Positions 52,064 to 61,143 of a stretch of DNA of 64,000 nt are shown here, piece by piece (position 1 is the first letter of the stretch; each line of letters starts with the position of its first letter). The position numbers were made by a program, and so were the translations under genes. Where the stretch lies: assembly GCA_900543555.1 (NCBI GenBank), contig UQRL01000005.1, forward strand, positions 4,380 to 68,379, written 5' to 3'. This stretch comes from an uncultured Oscillospiraceae bacterium (GTDB lineage Bacteria; Bacillota; Clostridia; Oscillospirales; Acutalibacteraceae). The notes beneath the pieces were generated by a model. The model saw only the letters and a program-made list of their open reading frames with translations, was not told the DNA's origin and did no database searches.

Positions 52064-54160
52064 TCAAGACCGTTGATCGGGTTTTGAGATGGGCAGGCCG
52101 CTCATACTGTGGAGACTCACTGCGAGTGTGGAGAGGTTGTGGAGCATGGCGGAGGTGGCTGGTGGCAGGACGCCCGCCACGCCAAGGCCGATGAGCGCGC
52201 CGTTGAAACCGATGACGAAACGGTAGTTGTTCTGGATGCGGTGCAGTAAGGCCATGGCCAGTTGGCGCAGGCGCACCAGTTCCCATAGGCTGTCTGCGGC
52301 GATGGTGATGTCGGCGATCTCCCTGGCAATGGCAGCCCCATCGCTGATGGCAATGCCGGCGTCCGCCTCGGAGAGGGCTGGGGAATCGTTGATGCCGTCC
52401 CCCACCATGAGGACGGTGTGCCCCTCCCGCCGCAGGGCGGCAACATAGTCCGCCTTGTCTGAGGGGAGCACCCCGGCCCGGAAATCGTCCACCCCCAGCT
52501 GCTCGGCGATGGCAGCGGCGGTGCGGGGACTGTCCCCGGTGAGCATGACAGCGTTTTTCACCCCCAGGCCCCGGAGGGCAGAGAGCACGTCCTTCGCCTC
52601 CTCCCGCAGGGGATCTGAGATGCAGATTACAGCGGAGAGCACCCCGTCGATGGCCAGATAGAGTTGGGAAAACGCCGGGGACAAGGCGTCGAACTTGGCC
52701 TGCTCGTCCTCGGGAATCACGCACTGTTCATCTTCAAGGATAAAGTGGGCGCTGCCAATGCGCACCTGCTCCCCATCCACCGAACTGGCAATCCCATGGG
52801 CCACCAGATACTCCACCGTGGCATGGCGCTCCTCGTGGCGAAGGCCCCTGCGCCGGGCTTCCTCCACCACTGCGTTGGCCATGGAGTGGGGAAAGTGCTC
52901 CTCCAGGCAAGCGGCCAGACGGAGCATCTCCGCCTCATCTTTTCCATTGAAGGGAACCACCTCTGCTACCCGGGGGCAGGCATGGGTCAGGGTGCCGGTC
53001 TTGTCAAAGACAATGGTGTCCGCTTTCGCCACCGCCTCCAGGAATTTGCCGCCTTTCACGGTGATGTGCTCTCGGCCTGCCTCCCGCATCGCGGAGAGCA
53101 CCGCAAGGGGCATAGCCAATTTCAGTGCACAGGAAAAGTCCACCATCAGCACCGACAGGGCCCGTGTCACATTCCGGGTGAGGGCAAAACTCAACAAGCT
53201 CCCGGCAAACGTGAAGGGCACCAATGTATCCGCCAAGTTGGACGCCTTGGCCTCGGTGGCAGACTTCATCTGCTCGGACCGCTGGATCATCTCCACAATC
53301 TGGTCATACCGGCCTTGGCCGGAGGCCTGTTTCACATCCAGGATACACTCCCCCTCCTCCACCACGGTACCGGCGTATACCGCACTGCCGGGCCGCTTGG
53401 CCACGGGGACGGACTCTCCGGTAAGGGATGCCTGGTTGATGGTAGCCTCTCCCTGGGCCACCACACCGTCCAGGGGGATGACACCCCCAGCCCGAACCAC
53501 CACCTGGTCGCCGGGCCTAATCTGGCCGATGGGAGTGAGCACGTCCCCTGCCGGCGTTTTCAGCCACACCCGATCCACATGGAGGGACAGGCTCTCCGCC
53601 AAGTCGGCCACGGACTTCTTCCGTGTCCAGTCCTCCAGCAGCTCCCCAATCTCCAACAAGAACATGACGGTGCCCGCAGTGCCGAAGTCCCGGCGGAAAG
53701 CAGAGATACCGATGGAGAGGGCGTCCAGCAACTCCACCTTGATCCGCCGCCGTCCCAGGCATCGGAGGCCTTTGGAAAGGAAGGGGATCATGTGCCAGAC
53801 TACCCGGGCGATGCGCAGAGGGGCAGGTAAAAACAGCGTGGAAACCCCTTTCATCAGCACCTTGCCCACCAGTTTCTCTTGAAATTCCCGGTTCAGGGCC
53901 CTCGTGCTGTGGCTGGGCAGGGTGACCGTTTCCTCCACTCCAGCCCAGGTGAAGCTGCCGATGGCGGAGAGTACCGTTTCCCTATCTCCCCCATACGTCA
54001 GGATGACACAGCAGGTGCGCTCGTGAACCACGGCTTCCCGCGCCCAGGGCTGACCTTTCAGCCAGGCCTCCAGCAGGTCTGCCTGCCGGAGAGTCATCTT
54101 CTTCTGCCGGAGCCGCAAGCGCATCCGACCCCGACTTTCGTGTTCGATGGTCGCTCTCAT
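52064..54160 (-). CDS. P1B-type heavy-metal P-ATPase with SCA membrane motif
   Basis: A 698-residue metal pump. The N-terminal ~75 residues are an HMA-like fold without CxxC (HESRGRMRLRLRQKKMTLRQ). Actuator motif LTGESVPV, phosphorylation site DKTGTLTH, hinge GDGINDSPALSEADAG, and an HP dipeptide (EEHFPHSMANAV), the P1B mark. The metal-binding membrane motif is DFSCALKLAMP, i.e. SCA rather than CPC/CPH/SPC, so specificity is atypical. It resembles CtpC-like pumps (Mn/Zn) in its domain plan. RBS GAGGAG. Third gene of an operon with the 26-aa and DUF6110 genes. Confidence 0.92.
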   Translation of the reverse strand: MRATIEHESRGRMRLRLRQKKMTLRQADLLEAWLKGQPWAREAVVHERTCCVILTYGGDRETVLSAIGSFTWAGVEETVTLPSHSTRALNREFQEKLVGKVLMKGVSTLFLPAPLRIARVVWHMIPFLSKGLRCLGRRRIKVELLDALSIGISAFRRDFGTAGTVMFLLEIGELLEDWTRKKSVADLAESLSLHVDRVWLKTPAGDVLTPIGQIRPGDQVVVRAGGVIPLDGVVAQGEATINQASLTGESVPVAKRPGSAVYAGTVVEEGECILDVKQASGQGRYDQIVEMIQRSEQMKSATEAKASNLADTLVPFTFAGSLLSFALTRNVTRALSVLMVDFSCALKLAMPLAVLSAMREAGREHITVKGGKFLEAVAKADTIVFDKTGTLTHACPRVAEVVPFNGKDEAEMLRLAACLEEHFPHSMANAVVEEARRRGLRHEERHATVEYLVAHGIASSVDGEQVRIGSAHFILEDEQCVIPEDEQAKFDALSPAFSQLYLAIDGVLSAVICISDPLREEAKDVLSALRGLGVKNAVMLTGDSPRTAAAIAEQLGVDDFRAGVLPSDKADYVAALRREGHTVLMVGDGINDSPALSEADAGIAISDGAAIAREIADITIAADSLWELVRLRQLAMALLHRIQNNYRFVIGFNGALIGLGVAGVLPPATSAMLHNLSTLAVSLHSMSGLPISKPDQRS

Positions 54161-54217
54161 AGCAAATCACTCCTCATGGAAAAAGGGAGCCGCTTACCGG
54201 CTCCCTTCCGCAGTTTT

Positions 54218-54481
54218 TTAAGCCTCCTGGCCGTCTACCTGGGCCTCGGCCTCCTTGGCGGCCCGGGCCTCGTTGATGTCCTTAGCGGAGGCTAGGATGT
54301 CGGCGGCGTTCTCCTGCACGGATGTAACGGTTTCCATCACACTGTCCTTCATCCGCAGGCCGGCGGCGGCAATGTGGGTATAGGCCTTCTTGGCGTCCTT
54401 GCTGGCAAGCAATTTCACGCCGACGGAGCCAAACAGAGCGCCGCCCACGAAGCAGGCCAGTCTGACATAGTGCTTCATCAT
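54218..54481 (-). CDS. DUF6110 family small membrane protein
   Basis: An 87-residue protein: one N-terminal glycine-rich membrane helix (residues ~6-25, VRLACFVGGALFGSVGVKLL), then an amphipathic helical segment (KDAKKAYTHIAAAGLRMKDSVMETVTSVQENAADI) and an Ala/Glu-rich C-terminus. The DUF6110 call is from memory. It sits 57 bp before the P1B-ATPase gene. By analogy with mycobacterial PacL proteins it may be an accessory to the pump (inference). RBS AAAGGAAG. Confidence 0.8.
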   Translation of the reverse strand: MMKHYVRLACFVGGALFGSVGVKLLASKDAKKAYTHIAAAGLRMKDSVMETVTSVQENAADILASAKDINEARAAKEAEAQVDGQEA

Positions 54482-54504
54482 GGAAAATTCTTCCTTTCTC
54501 TATA

Positions 54505-54585
54505 TTATTTACGTTTATAGCCCGTGATCATCACCATGACCATACAGATCACGGCGCCCCAGGCCCAGAAGCGATGTTGTTTCAT
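54505..54585 (-). CDS. 26-aa membrane peptide (DUF6219-like)
   Basis: MKQHRFWAWGAVICMVMVMI then TGYKRK: one short membrane helix flanked by basic residues. A strong AGGAGGAGA lies five bases before the ATG, and the DUF6110 gene starts 23 bp after its stop. RWxWGxxxCM-type small proteins (DUF6219) accompany metal-pump operons; this assignment is from memory. Confidence 0.7.
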   Translation of the reverse strand: MKQHRFWAWGAVICMVMVMITGYKRK

Positions 54586-54635
54586 TCAGATCTCCTCCTG
54601 TTGGGAAACAATCATGTTCCTTTGCGTATTGATGT

Positions 54636-54644
54636 ATTATAGCA
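54636..54644 (-). promoter_or_regulatory. Extended -10 promoter of the metal-pump operon
   Basis: On the minus strand TGCTATAAT, 51 bp before the 26-aa start codon, no clear -35. Confidence 0.6.
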
Positions 54645-54691
54645 GATACTCCACACAGCCGCATTGCCGAATCGGCCAAATTGTTGTCGGA

Positions 54692-55573
54692 TCAGACATT
54701 TTTTCGATACTTTCCAGGGGTCACCCCATAGTACCGCCGGAAAGTAGCGGCAAATTGACTGACACTGCTGTACCCCACCGCTTGTGCCACTTTTTCCAGA
54801 CTTAATCCGGACGTATGTAGCAGTTCCGCCGCCCGCTCCATCCGCCGCTGCCGCAGCCAAGTGTGGACGGGCAGGCCATACATCCGGCGGAACTCCTCCT
54901 TAAACGTGGTGGCAGAGAGACACGCTCGGCGGCTCAAGGCGGGGATGGTGAGAGGCTCGTCCAGGTGCTCTTCCATATATCGGCGTGTCTCCGCCAGTGG
55001 CCGGACAAGGTTCCGGTCCGGCATCGGGCTTGGGGGTACATCCCTCTCCTGTTCCTCCTGGGTGGAGAGCAGATAGAGCAGTTCCACCGACTTCCACACG
55101 CACCAGCGTGCCCGCTCGCTTTTGGGAAGGCTGTCCAGGTCGGCAAAGGCTGCCCGGCTCCAGTGCGTGGGGCCTACTACCGCGCAGCCTCCCTGACTGG
55201 CCATCCACCGCCGCACCCGGCCTGTATCCAGGGTCAAACCGCCCAGCAGATTGCAGATGCTTTTTAGGCTCTCTCGGGCGCCCCGGGCATCCACTGCCAC
55301 CAAAACGCCTTCCAAGGGCGCGTCCACATTGGCGCCGGTAAAGCCCGCGAGGTCCGTGAGAAGCAGCACCTGCTGGGCGCCAGCTTTCAGAAAGGAACCG
55401 TACTGCCGCGTCAAGGTCACGGACCCCCGCAGGCAGAACAGGGTCTCAAAGTGCAGGTGTTCCAGTTGGAGAGGCAGTGGAAACGGCCGCTCATCCAGGG
55501 AAAACAGGCAGGCCCGGGCGCCGGGCATCACCGGTGTCCAGTCTCCTTGGTCAGCCAGAAATTCTGCCAGCAC
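54692..55573 (-). CDS. AraC-family regulator of the ABC transporter operon
   Basis: A 293-residue protein. N-terminal effector half (LEHLHFETLFCLRGSVTLTRQYGSFLKAGAQQVLLL) and C-terminal double HTH (~195-290; LTIPALSRRACLSATTFKEEFRRMYG; SLEKVAQAVGYSSVSQFAATFRRYYGVTPGKYR). Start GTG with GAGGAGG upstream. It is the last gene of the operon that carries the two ABC proteins and lies where YbtA-like regulators of metallophore systems lie; the effector is unknown. Confidence 0.9.
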   Translation of the reverse strand: MLAEFLADQGDWTPVMPGARACLFSLDERPFPLPLQLEHLHFETLFCLRGSVTLTRQYGSFLKAGAQQVLLLTDLAGFTGANVDAPLEGVLVAVDARGARESLKSICNLLGGLTLDTGRVRRWMASQGGCAVVGPTHWSRAAFADLDSLPKSERARWCVWKSVELLYLLSTQEEQERDVPPSPMPDRNLVRPLAETRRYMEEHLDEPLTIPALSRRACLSATTFKEEFRRMYGLPVHTWLRQRRMERAAELLHTSGLSLEKVAQAVGYSSVSQFAATFRRYYGVTPGKYRKNV

Positions 55574-55611
55574 AATTCAACCTCCTCTTCTTGATGCTAT
55601 GCCCTATCTCC

Positions 55612-55719
55612 TTAGGTCTCCACGTCCTGAAACATCAGCCAAATCCCCGGGAATACCAGATGAAGCTTGTTCCTCTCACTGGTAGTAGCCTGTGTCCTGT
55701 AATTTTTGTTCTCGGTCAT
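55612..55719 (-). CDS. 35-aa peptide coupled to the M14-family gene
   Basis: MTENKNYRTQATTSERNKLH then LVFPGIWLMFQDVET. The ATG overlaps the stop of the upstream hydrolase gene (ATGA) and AAAGGA precedes it at good spacing. 38 bp before the AraC start codon. It resembles no family I know. The polar N-half and hydrophobic C-half could be a signalling peptide or a coupling leader; coding is plausible but unproven. Confidence 0.45.
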   Translation of the reverse strand: MTENKNYRTQATTSERNKLHLVFPGIWLMFQDVET

Positions 55720-56678
55720 AGCATCCTTTCTGTTTCCTGGCGGGAAAGTCCCCCTTCCGCCCGCAGCTTCCCATAGGCCAAAAGGGGCATCCCCTGGCTC
55801 ACACCCAGGATATGGGTTTGGTACAGCACCACGCCGTCAAAGGGGGCGGTGATGGCCTGCAGGGTCTCCCCTTCCCCGCTTTCCACACGGCCCAGAAGTT
55901 CTCCCTGGGCGAAAGTGTCTCCCGGCTGCTTTTCGGGATACCAATAGCCGTTGGCCTGTACGGTTTCATAGTGGGCGTCCTCCACCTCCCGCGGCGTTCC
56001 CTTCCGGCTTCCATAGGGACGGATCTCCAGAAAGTCCAACAGCTGGAGGATGTTCTCCTTGCAGGCATCCACTTCCGCTCTGCTCCAGGTTCCGCCGCCG
56101 CCCCGCTCCACCAGCAGGCCGGGAATCCCCTGCTGGGCCGCCCAGCTGTACAGCCCGTCCCTGGCGAATGACTGCACCAAAAAGGTCAGGGACAGGGCCT
56201 TCCCCGCCTGGCGGGCCACTGACTTTACCCTTTCTCCCGCGTCCACGGGAAAGAACGCCAAGGGCTCCATGGTTTCATAGATCCCGCCGCCGTGCAGATC
56301 CAGCAGGAAATCCGCCTGGGGATAGAGGGACGCTTCCAGTGCGGAGGCCATGTTCCAGGTGTAGGTTTCCCCCTTGGCCCCCGGGAAGCAGCGGTTCAAA
56401 TTTTCCCCGTCCTCCGGGACACGGTAGGTGCCGGCGAAAAAGCCGCCGGCGTTGACCACCGGCACAAAGATCACCTGCCCGGAAAGCTCCCCCGGAGAAA
56501 GCTGGCGCAGCAGCTCCCGCACTGCCTGGATGCCCACATATTCGTCCCCGTGGACACCGGCGGTCACCACCAAGGTCTTTCCCGGCTGATTTCCCACCAG
56601 GCGCACACCTTCTATGGGCTGCCCGCCCTTCACAGGGATGGAAAGGGGATGTCTTCCGGGCGTTTGGATCTTGTTCAT
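55716..56678 (-). CDS. Succinylglutamate desuccinylase/aspartoacylase-family (M14-type) hydrolase
   Basis: A 320-residue zinc hydrolase. Zinc ligands in TAGVHGDEYVG (His, Glu) and FLLDLHGGG (His); VERGGGGTWS lies later. A C-terminal barrel-like domain has PFDGVVLYQTHILGVSQG. Such enzymes cleave N-acyl amino acids or amide conjugates. Start 56678 overlaps the ABC gene stop by 4 bp. In an export/import operon it may process the transported amide compound (inference). Confidence 0.88.
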   Translation of the reverse strand: MNKIQTPGRHPLSIPVKGGQPIEGVRLVGNQPGKTLVVTAGVHGDEYVGIQAVRELLRQLSPGELSGQVIFVPVVNAGGFFAGTYRVPEDGENLNRCFPGAKGETYTWNMASALEASLYPQADFLLDLHGGGIYETMEPLAFFPVDAGERVKSVARQAGKALSLTFLVQSFARDGLYSWAAQQGIPGLLVERGGGGTWSRAEVDACKENILQLLDFLEIRPYGSRKGTPREVEDAHYETVQANGYWYPEKQPGDTFAQGELLGRVESGEGETLQAITAPFDGVVLYQTHILGVSQGMPLLAYGKLRAEGGLSRQETERML

Positions 56679-58372
56679 TGGTTCATGCCTCCTTTTTCTT
56701 CCACTGCCCTGCCATTTTCCAGCCGGACGATCCGGTCGCAGCCGGTGAGGGTGGAGGGCCGGTGAGAGACGAGCAGCAGCATTTTGTCCCCGCACTGCTC
56801 CCGAAGGGTGCGCAGCAGCTCCTTCTCATGGAGCACGTCCAGGCTGCTGGTGGGCTCGTCCATGACAATCACGTCCGGATCCAATAGCATCACCCGGGCA
56901 ATGCCCACCCGCTGCCGCTCCCCACCGGATAGGCGGGCGCCCATCTGGCCCATGGGGGTATCGTACCCCTGGGGCAAGGTTTGGACAAACCCTCCAAGCC
57001 CCGCACGGCGGGCCGCCTCCGCGATTTCCTCCCGGGAGGCGTCCGGCTTTCCTAAGGAGATGTTCTCCCCCAACGTGCCGTTGAAGAGAAACGTGTCCTG
57101 CTCCAGCACGGCCACCCGGCGGCGAAGCTCCTCCAAAGGCACCCGTTCCAGGGGAATGCCGTTTACCCGGATGTGCCCGCTTTTGGGGTTCCAAAACCGG
57201 AGCAGCAGCCGGAGCACCGTGGATTTGCCAATGCCGCTCTCCCCCACAATGCCTAGCTTTTCATGGCCGGAGAGTTCCAGGCAGAAGTCCTCCAATATGG
57301 CCCGGGAGGAGCTACCGTAGGAAAAACCCACATGGTCGAATTGGATGGAGCGGATGGGCCCGCAGGAGACAGGATGGACAGGCTCGGTGACCTCCGGGGG
57401 CGTGTCTTCGATGAGGAACAGCCGCTCCGCGGCGGCGTAGGTTTCAAGCAGGCTGGAGACCACCATAGTCAGAGACTGGGTGGAGGAAAAAGAGGCCGCC
57501 GCCACAAAGGAAAGTACCACCGTCCCCACCGGGTTGGGCGCGCCGGACGCCGCCAGCCAGGATGCCACCCCAATTATGAGGATGCGGGCCAGGTAGACAA
57601 AGAAGGCGGGCGCCGCGGACACCGCCTGCCGGTGGAGGGTCATGCCGTGGGCCGCTTGGTTGACCTGCCGGTTCTTCTCCCGCACCTGCTCCAGCCGGCG
57701 GGGGCCAAAGCCGAAGATTTGAATATCCCGCAGGCCGTAGACGCTCTCCAGCACCAGGGATTTCATCTCCCCCAGCCGGGCGCGGTACCGCATGCCCATT
57801 CCCCGGCCCGCCTTCACCGCCGCCAAGGGGAACACCACGCTGACCACCAAATACACCGGCAGCAGTACGGCAGCGAACAGAGGCTGGAACCACAGCGCCA
57901 GCCCTAAGGTCACGCAGGGCAAAAGAATCACAGTGAACATGGGACCGATGGTGTGGGCGAAGAAGAATTCCACCGTTTCAATATCAGACACCGCAATGTT
58001 GAGCAGGTCGCCCTTCTCCCGGTCCATCAGGCAGGCTGGCGCCAGCTTCCGGATGGTCCCATACAAATGCACCCGCATGCTGGCCAAAAGCCGGTAAGCC
58101 CCCGCGTGGGAGACCACCCCTTCGATATACCGCCCCAAGACGATGCACAAGGTGGAAAGCCCTAGGAACAGGGCATACACCCAGGGCGGGCCGCCCACCA
58201 TTCCGGCGCAGGACAAAAGCAGCAAGGCGCCAAAGCCCATCAGCCCCATTTGGGAAAGATTCCCCACAATGCTGGCCAGGGTGGAGATCCACAAGGTTCC
58301 CTTCACCGGCCCAGCGATTTTCAGCAGCCGCCTTGTCATGGCGGGGATGGAATAGGAAAATCGTTTACCCAT
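56675..58372 (-). CDS. ABC transporter, fused permease-ATPase, subunit 2
   Basis: A 565-residue type IV half-transporter: six membrane helices (residues ~20-310) and an ATPase with Walker A GESGIGKST, signature LSGGERQRVGIARVML, Walker B VIVMDEPTSSLD and H-loop VSHRPST. Overlaps subunit 1 by 8 bp, so a heterodimer is expected. The pair recalls YbtP/YbtQ and IrtA/IrtB, exporter-fold proteins that import metallophores, and also drug exporters; direction cannot be read from sequence. Confidence 0.9.
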   Translation of the reverse strand: MGKRFSYSIPAMTRRLLKIAGPVKGTLWISTLASIVGNLSQMGLMGFGALLLLSCAGMVGGPPWVYALFLGLSTLCIVLGRYIEGVVSHAGAYRLLASMRVHLYGTIRKLAPACLMDREKGDLLNIAVSDIETVEFFFAHTIGPMFTVILLPCVTLGLALWFQPLFAAVLLPVYLVVSVVFPLAAVKAGRGMGMRYRARLGEMKSLVLESVYGLRDIQIFGFGPRRLEQVREKNRQVNQAAHGMTLHRQAVSAAPAFFVYLARILIIGVASWLAASGAPNPVGTVVLSFVAAASFSSTQSLTMVVSSLLETYAAAERLFLIEDTPPEVTEPVHPVSCGPIRSIQFDHVGFSYGSSSRAILEDFCLELSGHEKLGIVGESGIGKSTVLRLLLRFWNPKSGHIRVNGIPLERVPLEELRRRVAVLEQDTFLFNGTLGENISLGKPDASREEIAEAARRAGLGGFVQTLPQGYDTPMGQMGARLSGGERQRVGIARVMLLDPDVIVMDEPTSSLDVLHEKELLRTLREQCGDKMLLLVSHRPSTLTGCDRIVRLENGRAVEEKGGMNQ

Positions 58373-60125
58373 GGCAGCACTCCTCCTCTCCCTGCTGCTC
58401 CAGCTGGGCCTGCTCCTCCACCAGGCGGCGGTAGAGCCCCGGCTGGTTCATCAGCTCCCGGTGGGACCCCCGCTGGGAAACTTGCCCTTTCTCCAGCACA
58501 TAGATCACGTCCGCATCCCGGATGGTGGAGAGCCGGTGGGAGATGATGAGCAGCGTGCGGGTTTGGGCCAGCTCGCCGATACAGTTCCAAATTTCCTGCT
58601 CGCTGTCCCGGTCTACGCTGGAGGTGGCCTCGTCAAAAAGGATGTACTCCGCCCGGCACAGCAGCGCCCGGGCAATGCCTATCTTCTGCCGCTGGCCGCC
58701 GGAAAGCTTCCCGCCGGCATCCCCCACAGAGGTGTCCAGGCCCGCCGGCTGGGCCAGCACCCACTCCTTTAATCGCACTTGGCCCAAAGCCTCCAACAGT
58801 TCCTCCTCCGTGGCGTTGGGGGCGGCCATGCGCAGGTTCTCCCGGATGGTTCCGCTGTATAGGCTCACCGTCTGGGGCACCAAGATCACCCGGCGGCGCA
58901 GCTCCTCCGGGGTAAGGCTGACCAGGTCCCGGCCCTCCAACAGGATGCGGCCTTTCTCCCAGTCGTGGAAGCGCATGAGCAAGGAGGCGATGGTGGACTT
59001 CCCGCTGCCGGAAAGGCCCACCAGGGCCGTCACCTTCCCCTTGGGGATCTCCAAGGACACATCCCGCAGGGCGGCCTCCCGGCCTTGATAGCCAAAGGAC
59101 ACATGCTCCATGCGGATGCCGGGATAGGGCGCCTTCTCCACCGGCAGGGTGGGGTCGTAGGGGCGGGTGGTGTCGATGGCCAGCAGTTTTTCCACCTTGT
59201 CCGCAGCGGACACACCTGCCAAGGCAGAGTGGGTGGCGTTCATCAGCTGCCGCACCGAGCCGAAAAATCCAAAGGACAGCAGCAGCACCATCAGCCCGCT
59301 GGAAAAAGGGACGGCTCCCGCAGCCAGCTGCCCGGCGGCGATGCAGGCGGAAACCGCCACCGCCCCATAAATCAGCCCATCGGTGAGGAGGAAGGAGGAG
59401 AAGTTCACCTTCATCACCTCCATGATCTTATCGTTGAAGTTTCGGGACTTCTCCGCCAGTACCGCCTGCCGGTGGCCGTCTCTGCCAAAGAGCTTAAAGG
59501 TGCTAATCCCCTGGACGCTCTCCAAGTAGTAGCCGGTCAAGTCCTCCATGGAGAACCAGTATTGGGTCTTCAGCGTTTCAATGTGACGGCGGAAAACATT
59601 GTTGGCCGGCAGCAGCAAAAAGGAGACGAGAAACAGCAGCACCGCCGGCGCCAGCGACACCTTCCACAGCTGGAAGAACAGGTAGATGGGCGCCAGAAGG
59701 CTGTAAAACAGGCCGGGCAGGTACTGGCTGTAGTAGACTTGCATGGACTCCACTCCGTCCACGGAGGAGGTGATGGCGGACACTGGGCCGATTTTCTCCA
59801 CGTTGCCCACATCCAGCTCCAGCACTTTGGAGAAAATTCCCCCACGGAGCGTCTGCCGGGCCTTTGCGGTGCAGCGGTACTGGGCCTCGCCGGTAAGCAG
59901 CTCCAGCAGGAGCATGATAACAGCCGTCAGCAAGGCGGACACAACCGCTCTGGCCCCATCTCCGGCCGTCATGGCTGGGGATGCCACATTGCCCAGGAAC
60001 CCGGAGATGATCCGGGCAAAGGCGGCAAGGCCCACCAGCACGGCCAGCTTTAAGCCTGTGATCAAAAAAATCCACCTCCACAGCCCCTTTGCCATGCGGA
60101 GGAGCGTTTTGTTTAACAGCAGCAT
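58365..60125 (-). CDS. ABC transporter, fused permease-ATPase, subunit 1
   Basis: A 586-residue half-transporter with an N-terminal membrane domain (~20-310) and an ATPase: Walker A VGLSGSGKST, signature LSGGQRQKIGIARALL, Walker B ILFDEATSSVD, H-loop IISHRLST. Both ATP sites of the pair look catalytic. Start 60125 follows GAGGGGGT; the frame to 60158 lacks a site. First gene of the operon ABC1-ABC2-hydrolase-35aa-AraC, driven by the promoter at 60206-60234. Confidence 0.9.
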   Translation of the reverse strand: MLLLNKTLLRMAKGLWRWIFLITGLKLAVLVGLAAFARIISGFLGNVASPAMTAGDGARAVVSALLTAVIMLLLELLTGEAQYRCTAKARQTLRGGIFSKVLELDVGNVEKIGPVSAITSSVDGVESMQVYYSQYLPGLFYSLLAPIYLFFQLWKVSLAPAVLLFLVSFLLLPANNVFRRHIETLKTQYWFSMEDLTGYYLESVQGISTFKLFGRDGHRQAVLAEKSRNFNDKIMEVMKVNFSSFLLTDGLIYGAVAVSACIAAGQLAAGAVPFSSGLMVLLLSFGFFGSVRQLMNATHSALAGVSAADKVEKLLAIDTTRPYDPTLPVEKAPYPGIRMEHVSFGYQGREAALRDVSLEIPKGKVTALVGLSGSGKSTIASLLMRFHDWEKGRILLEGRDLVSLTPEELRRRVILVPQTVSLYSGTIRENLRMAAPNATEEELLEALGQVRLKEWVLAQPAGLDTSVGDAGGKLSGGQRQKIGIARALLCRAEYILFDEATSSVDRDSEQEIWNCIGELAQTRTLLIISHRLSTIRDADVIYVLEKGQVSQRGSHRELMNQPGLYRRLVEEQAQLEQQGEEECCHG

Positions 60126-60205
60126 ACTACCCCCTCTTCCCTTGGCGCCGCGTTCCATCCCAGGAGATGGTTCAAGGGTGGAATTTGTGGCAAGTCATCA
60201 CCCTT

Positions 60206-60234
60206 ATTATAGTTAGTTAATACTAACATGTCAA
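60206..60234 (-). promoter_or_regulatory. ABC operon promoter with dyad operator in the spacer
   Basis: On the minus strand TTGACA (60234-60229), 17-bp spacer, TATAAT (60211-60206). The spacer holds GTTAGT-ATTA-ACTAAC (60227-60212), which abuts the -10. The same layout recurs at 61549-61577 on the other strand. Confidence 0.9.
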
Positions 60235-60239
60235 GAGCA

Positions 60240-60773
60240 TCCGTCCCTCACACAGGACGGCCGGTTGCTTTTGCCCCCCTTTTTCACCATTCAAAAGTCT
60301 AAACCACCTTCCTGCATACGTACCGTCTGCACGATGGAGTATTCGCAGCGATCGTTTTCTTTGCGTTTAGAAAGTTAATCCAAAAAGCCACCCCTATTGC
60401 CTGACAATTTAGAAATTTCCTGGGTATTCCTCGCCGATATACACCACACTTACACCATATTAAGAAACAATCTTTCATACAAAATCAGCCTTCCAAATCG
60501 GAGGGCTGGTTTTGTATCTATGCCCGGAAAGCCTGATATTATGGGCTTTCCGGGCTTTTTCTGTTTTCTGGGGACTTGGCAAATTAGGCCGCCATCAGCC
60601 CGCTTCCTATCGCGGCGATCACATAGTCCCATAGCGGCTCATTTTTGCACACCCTTGTCCGGCCCATATATGCCAGAAACGAGGAAACGCTAAAAAGTAT
60701 CCCTCCCCAGATAGAGCCGCTTCTTTCAAAGAGAACAATTTAGCGGGAACCTTTGCGGCTCCCGCTTTTTTCT
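60240..60773. other. Non-coding remnant region upstream of the ABC operon
   Basis: No gene supported. Plus-strand terminator-like hairpins lie at 60486-60508, 60522-60566 and 60742-60774. On the minus strand 60583-60735 one frame reads SIWGGILFSVSSFLAYMGRT then RVCKNEPLWDYVIAAIGSG before stopping, a membrane-like peptide without a start codon, probably a remnant. Confidence 0.5.
60522..60566 (+). terminator. Strong orphan terminator
   Basis: A perfect 12-bp stem GCCCGGAAAGCC/GGCTTTCCGGGC then TTTTTCTGTTTT. No intact plus-strand gene precedes it, so it is probably left over from a lost gene. Confidence 0.85.
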
Positions 60774-61081
60774 TTATTCCCGCTCGAAAGCCTCTCTGCA
60801 GTCCCCGCAGATTACATTGACCTCCCGCGTTGCCCGGATAATGGTGCCGCAGCAGGGGCAGACATATTTGATGCTGCGGTTAATGGATTTCTTACTCCCG
60901 CCTTTGGTGGTGCCTTCTACCGGCAAGCGGCTGGCGTTGATTTTATCCTCTCCCAAAATTTCTCTGATCCATGCCTCCGGGGCCAGCGTCGTTACCGTCC
61001 AGCCATACTTGGCGTGCTTCTCGATATGCAAGCCGTGAGCCTCGGCAGTGGCCTTAAATTTCTGGTTGTGATAGTATACGG
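60774..61081 (-). pseudogene. SprT-like element protein, C-terminal remnant
   Basis: About 100 codons: YYHNQKFKATAEAHGLHIEK then HAKYGWTVTTL, a Ser/Gly-rich linker, and a zinc-ribbon YVCPCCGTIIRATREVNVIC plus GDC. This is the C-terminal part of SprT-like proteins found in clostridial integrative elements. The N-terminal half with the HExxH metallopeptidase motif is absent; the frame upstream to 61130 is unrelated. Confidence 0.8.
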
Positions 61082-61143
61082 ATGATACGGCTCCCCATAA
61101 GGAGTACCCGGTCAACCCGGAGAACATCATGTATGTGGATTAA
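61078..61143 (+). pseudogene. Possible C-terminal tail of a lost plus-strand gene
   Basis: The plus strand reads TDDTAPHKEYPVNPENIMYV plus D and stops at 61143, a natural-looking polar C-terminus that begins exactly where the SprT-like homology ends. It suggests a deletion joint near 61080. Confidence 0.3.

Noticed and set aside
60397..60693. 98-codon plus-strand frame
   Set aside because: Runs through a strong terminator hairpin, no ribosome site, no domain.
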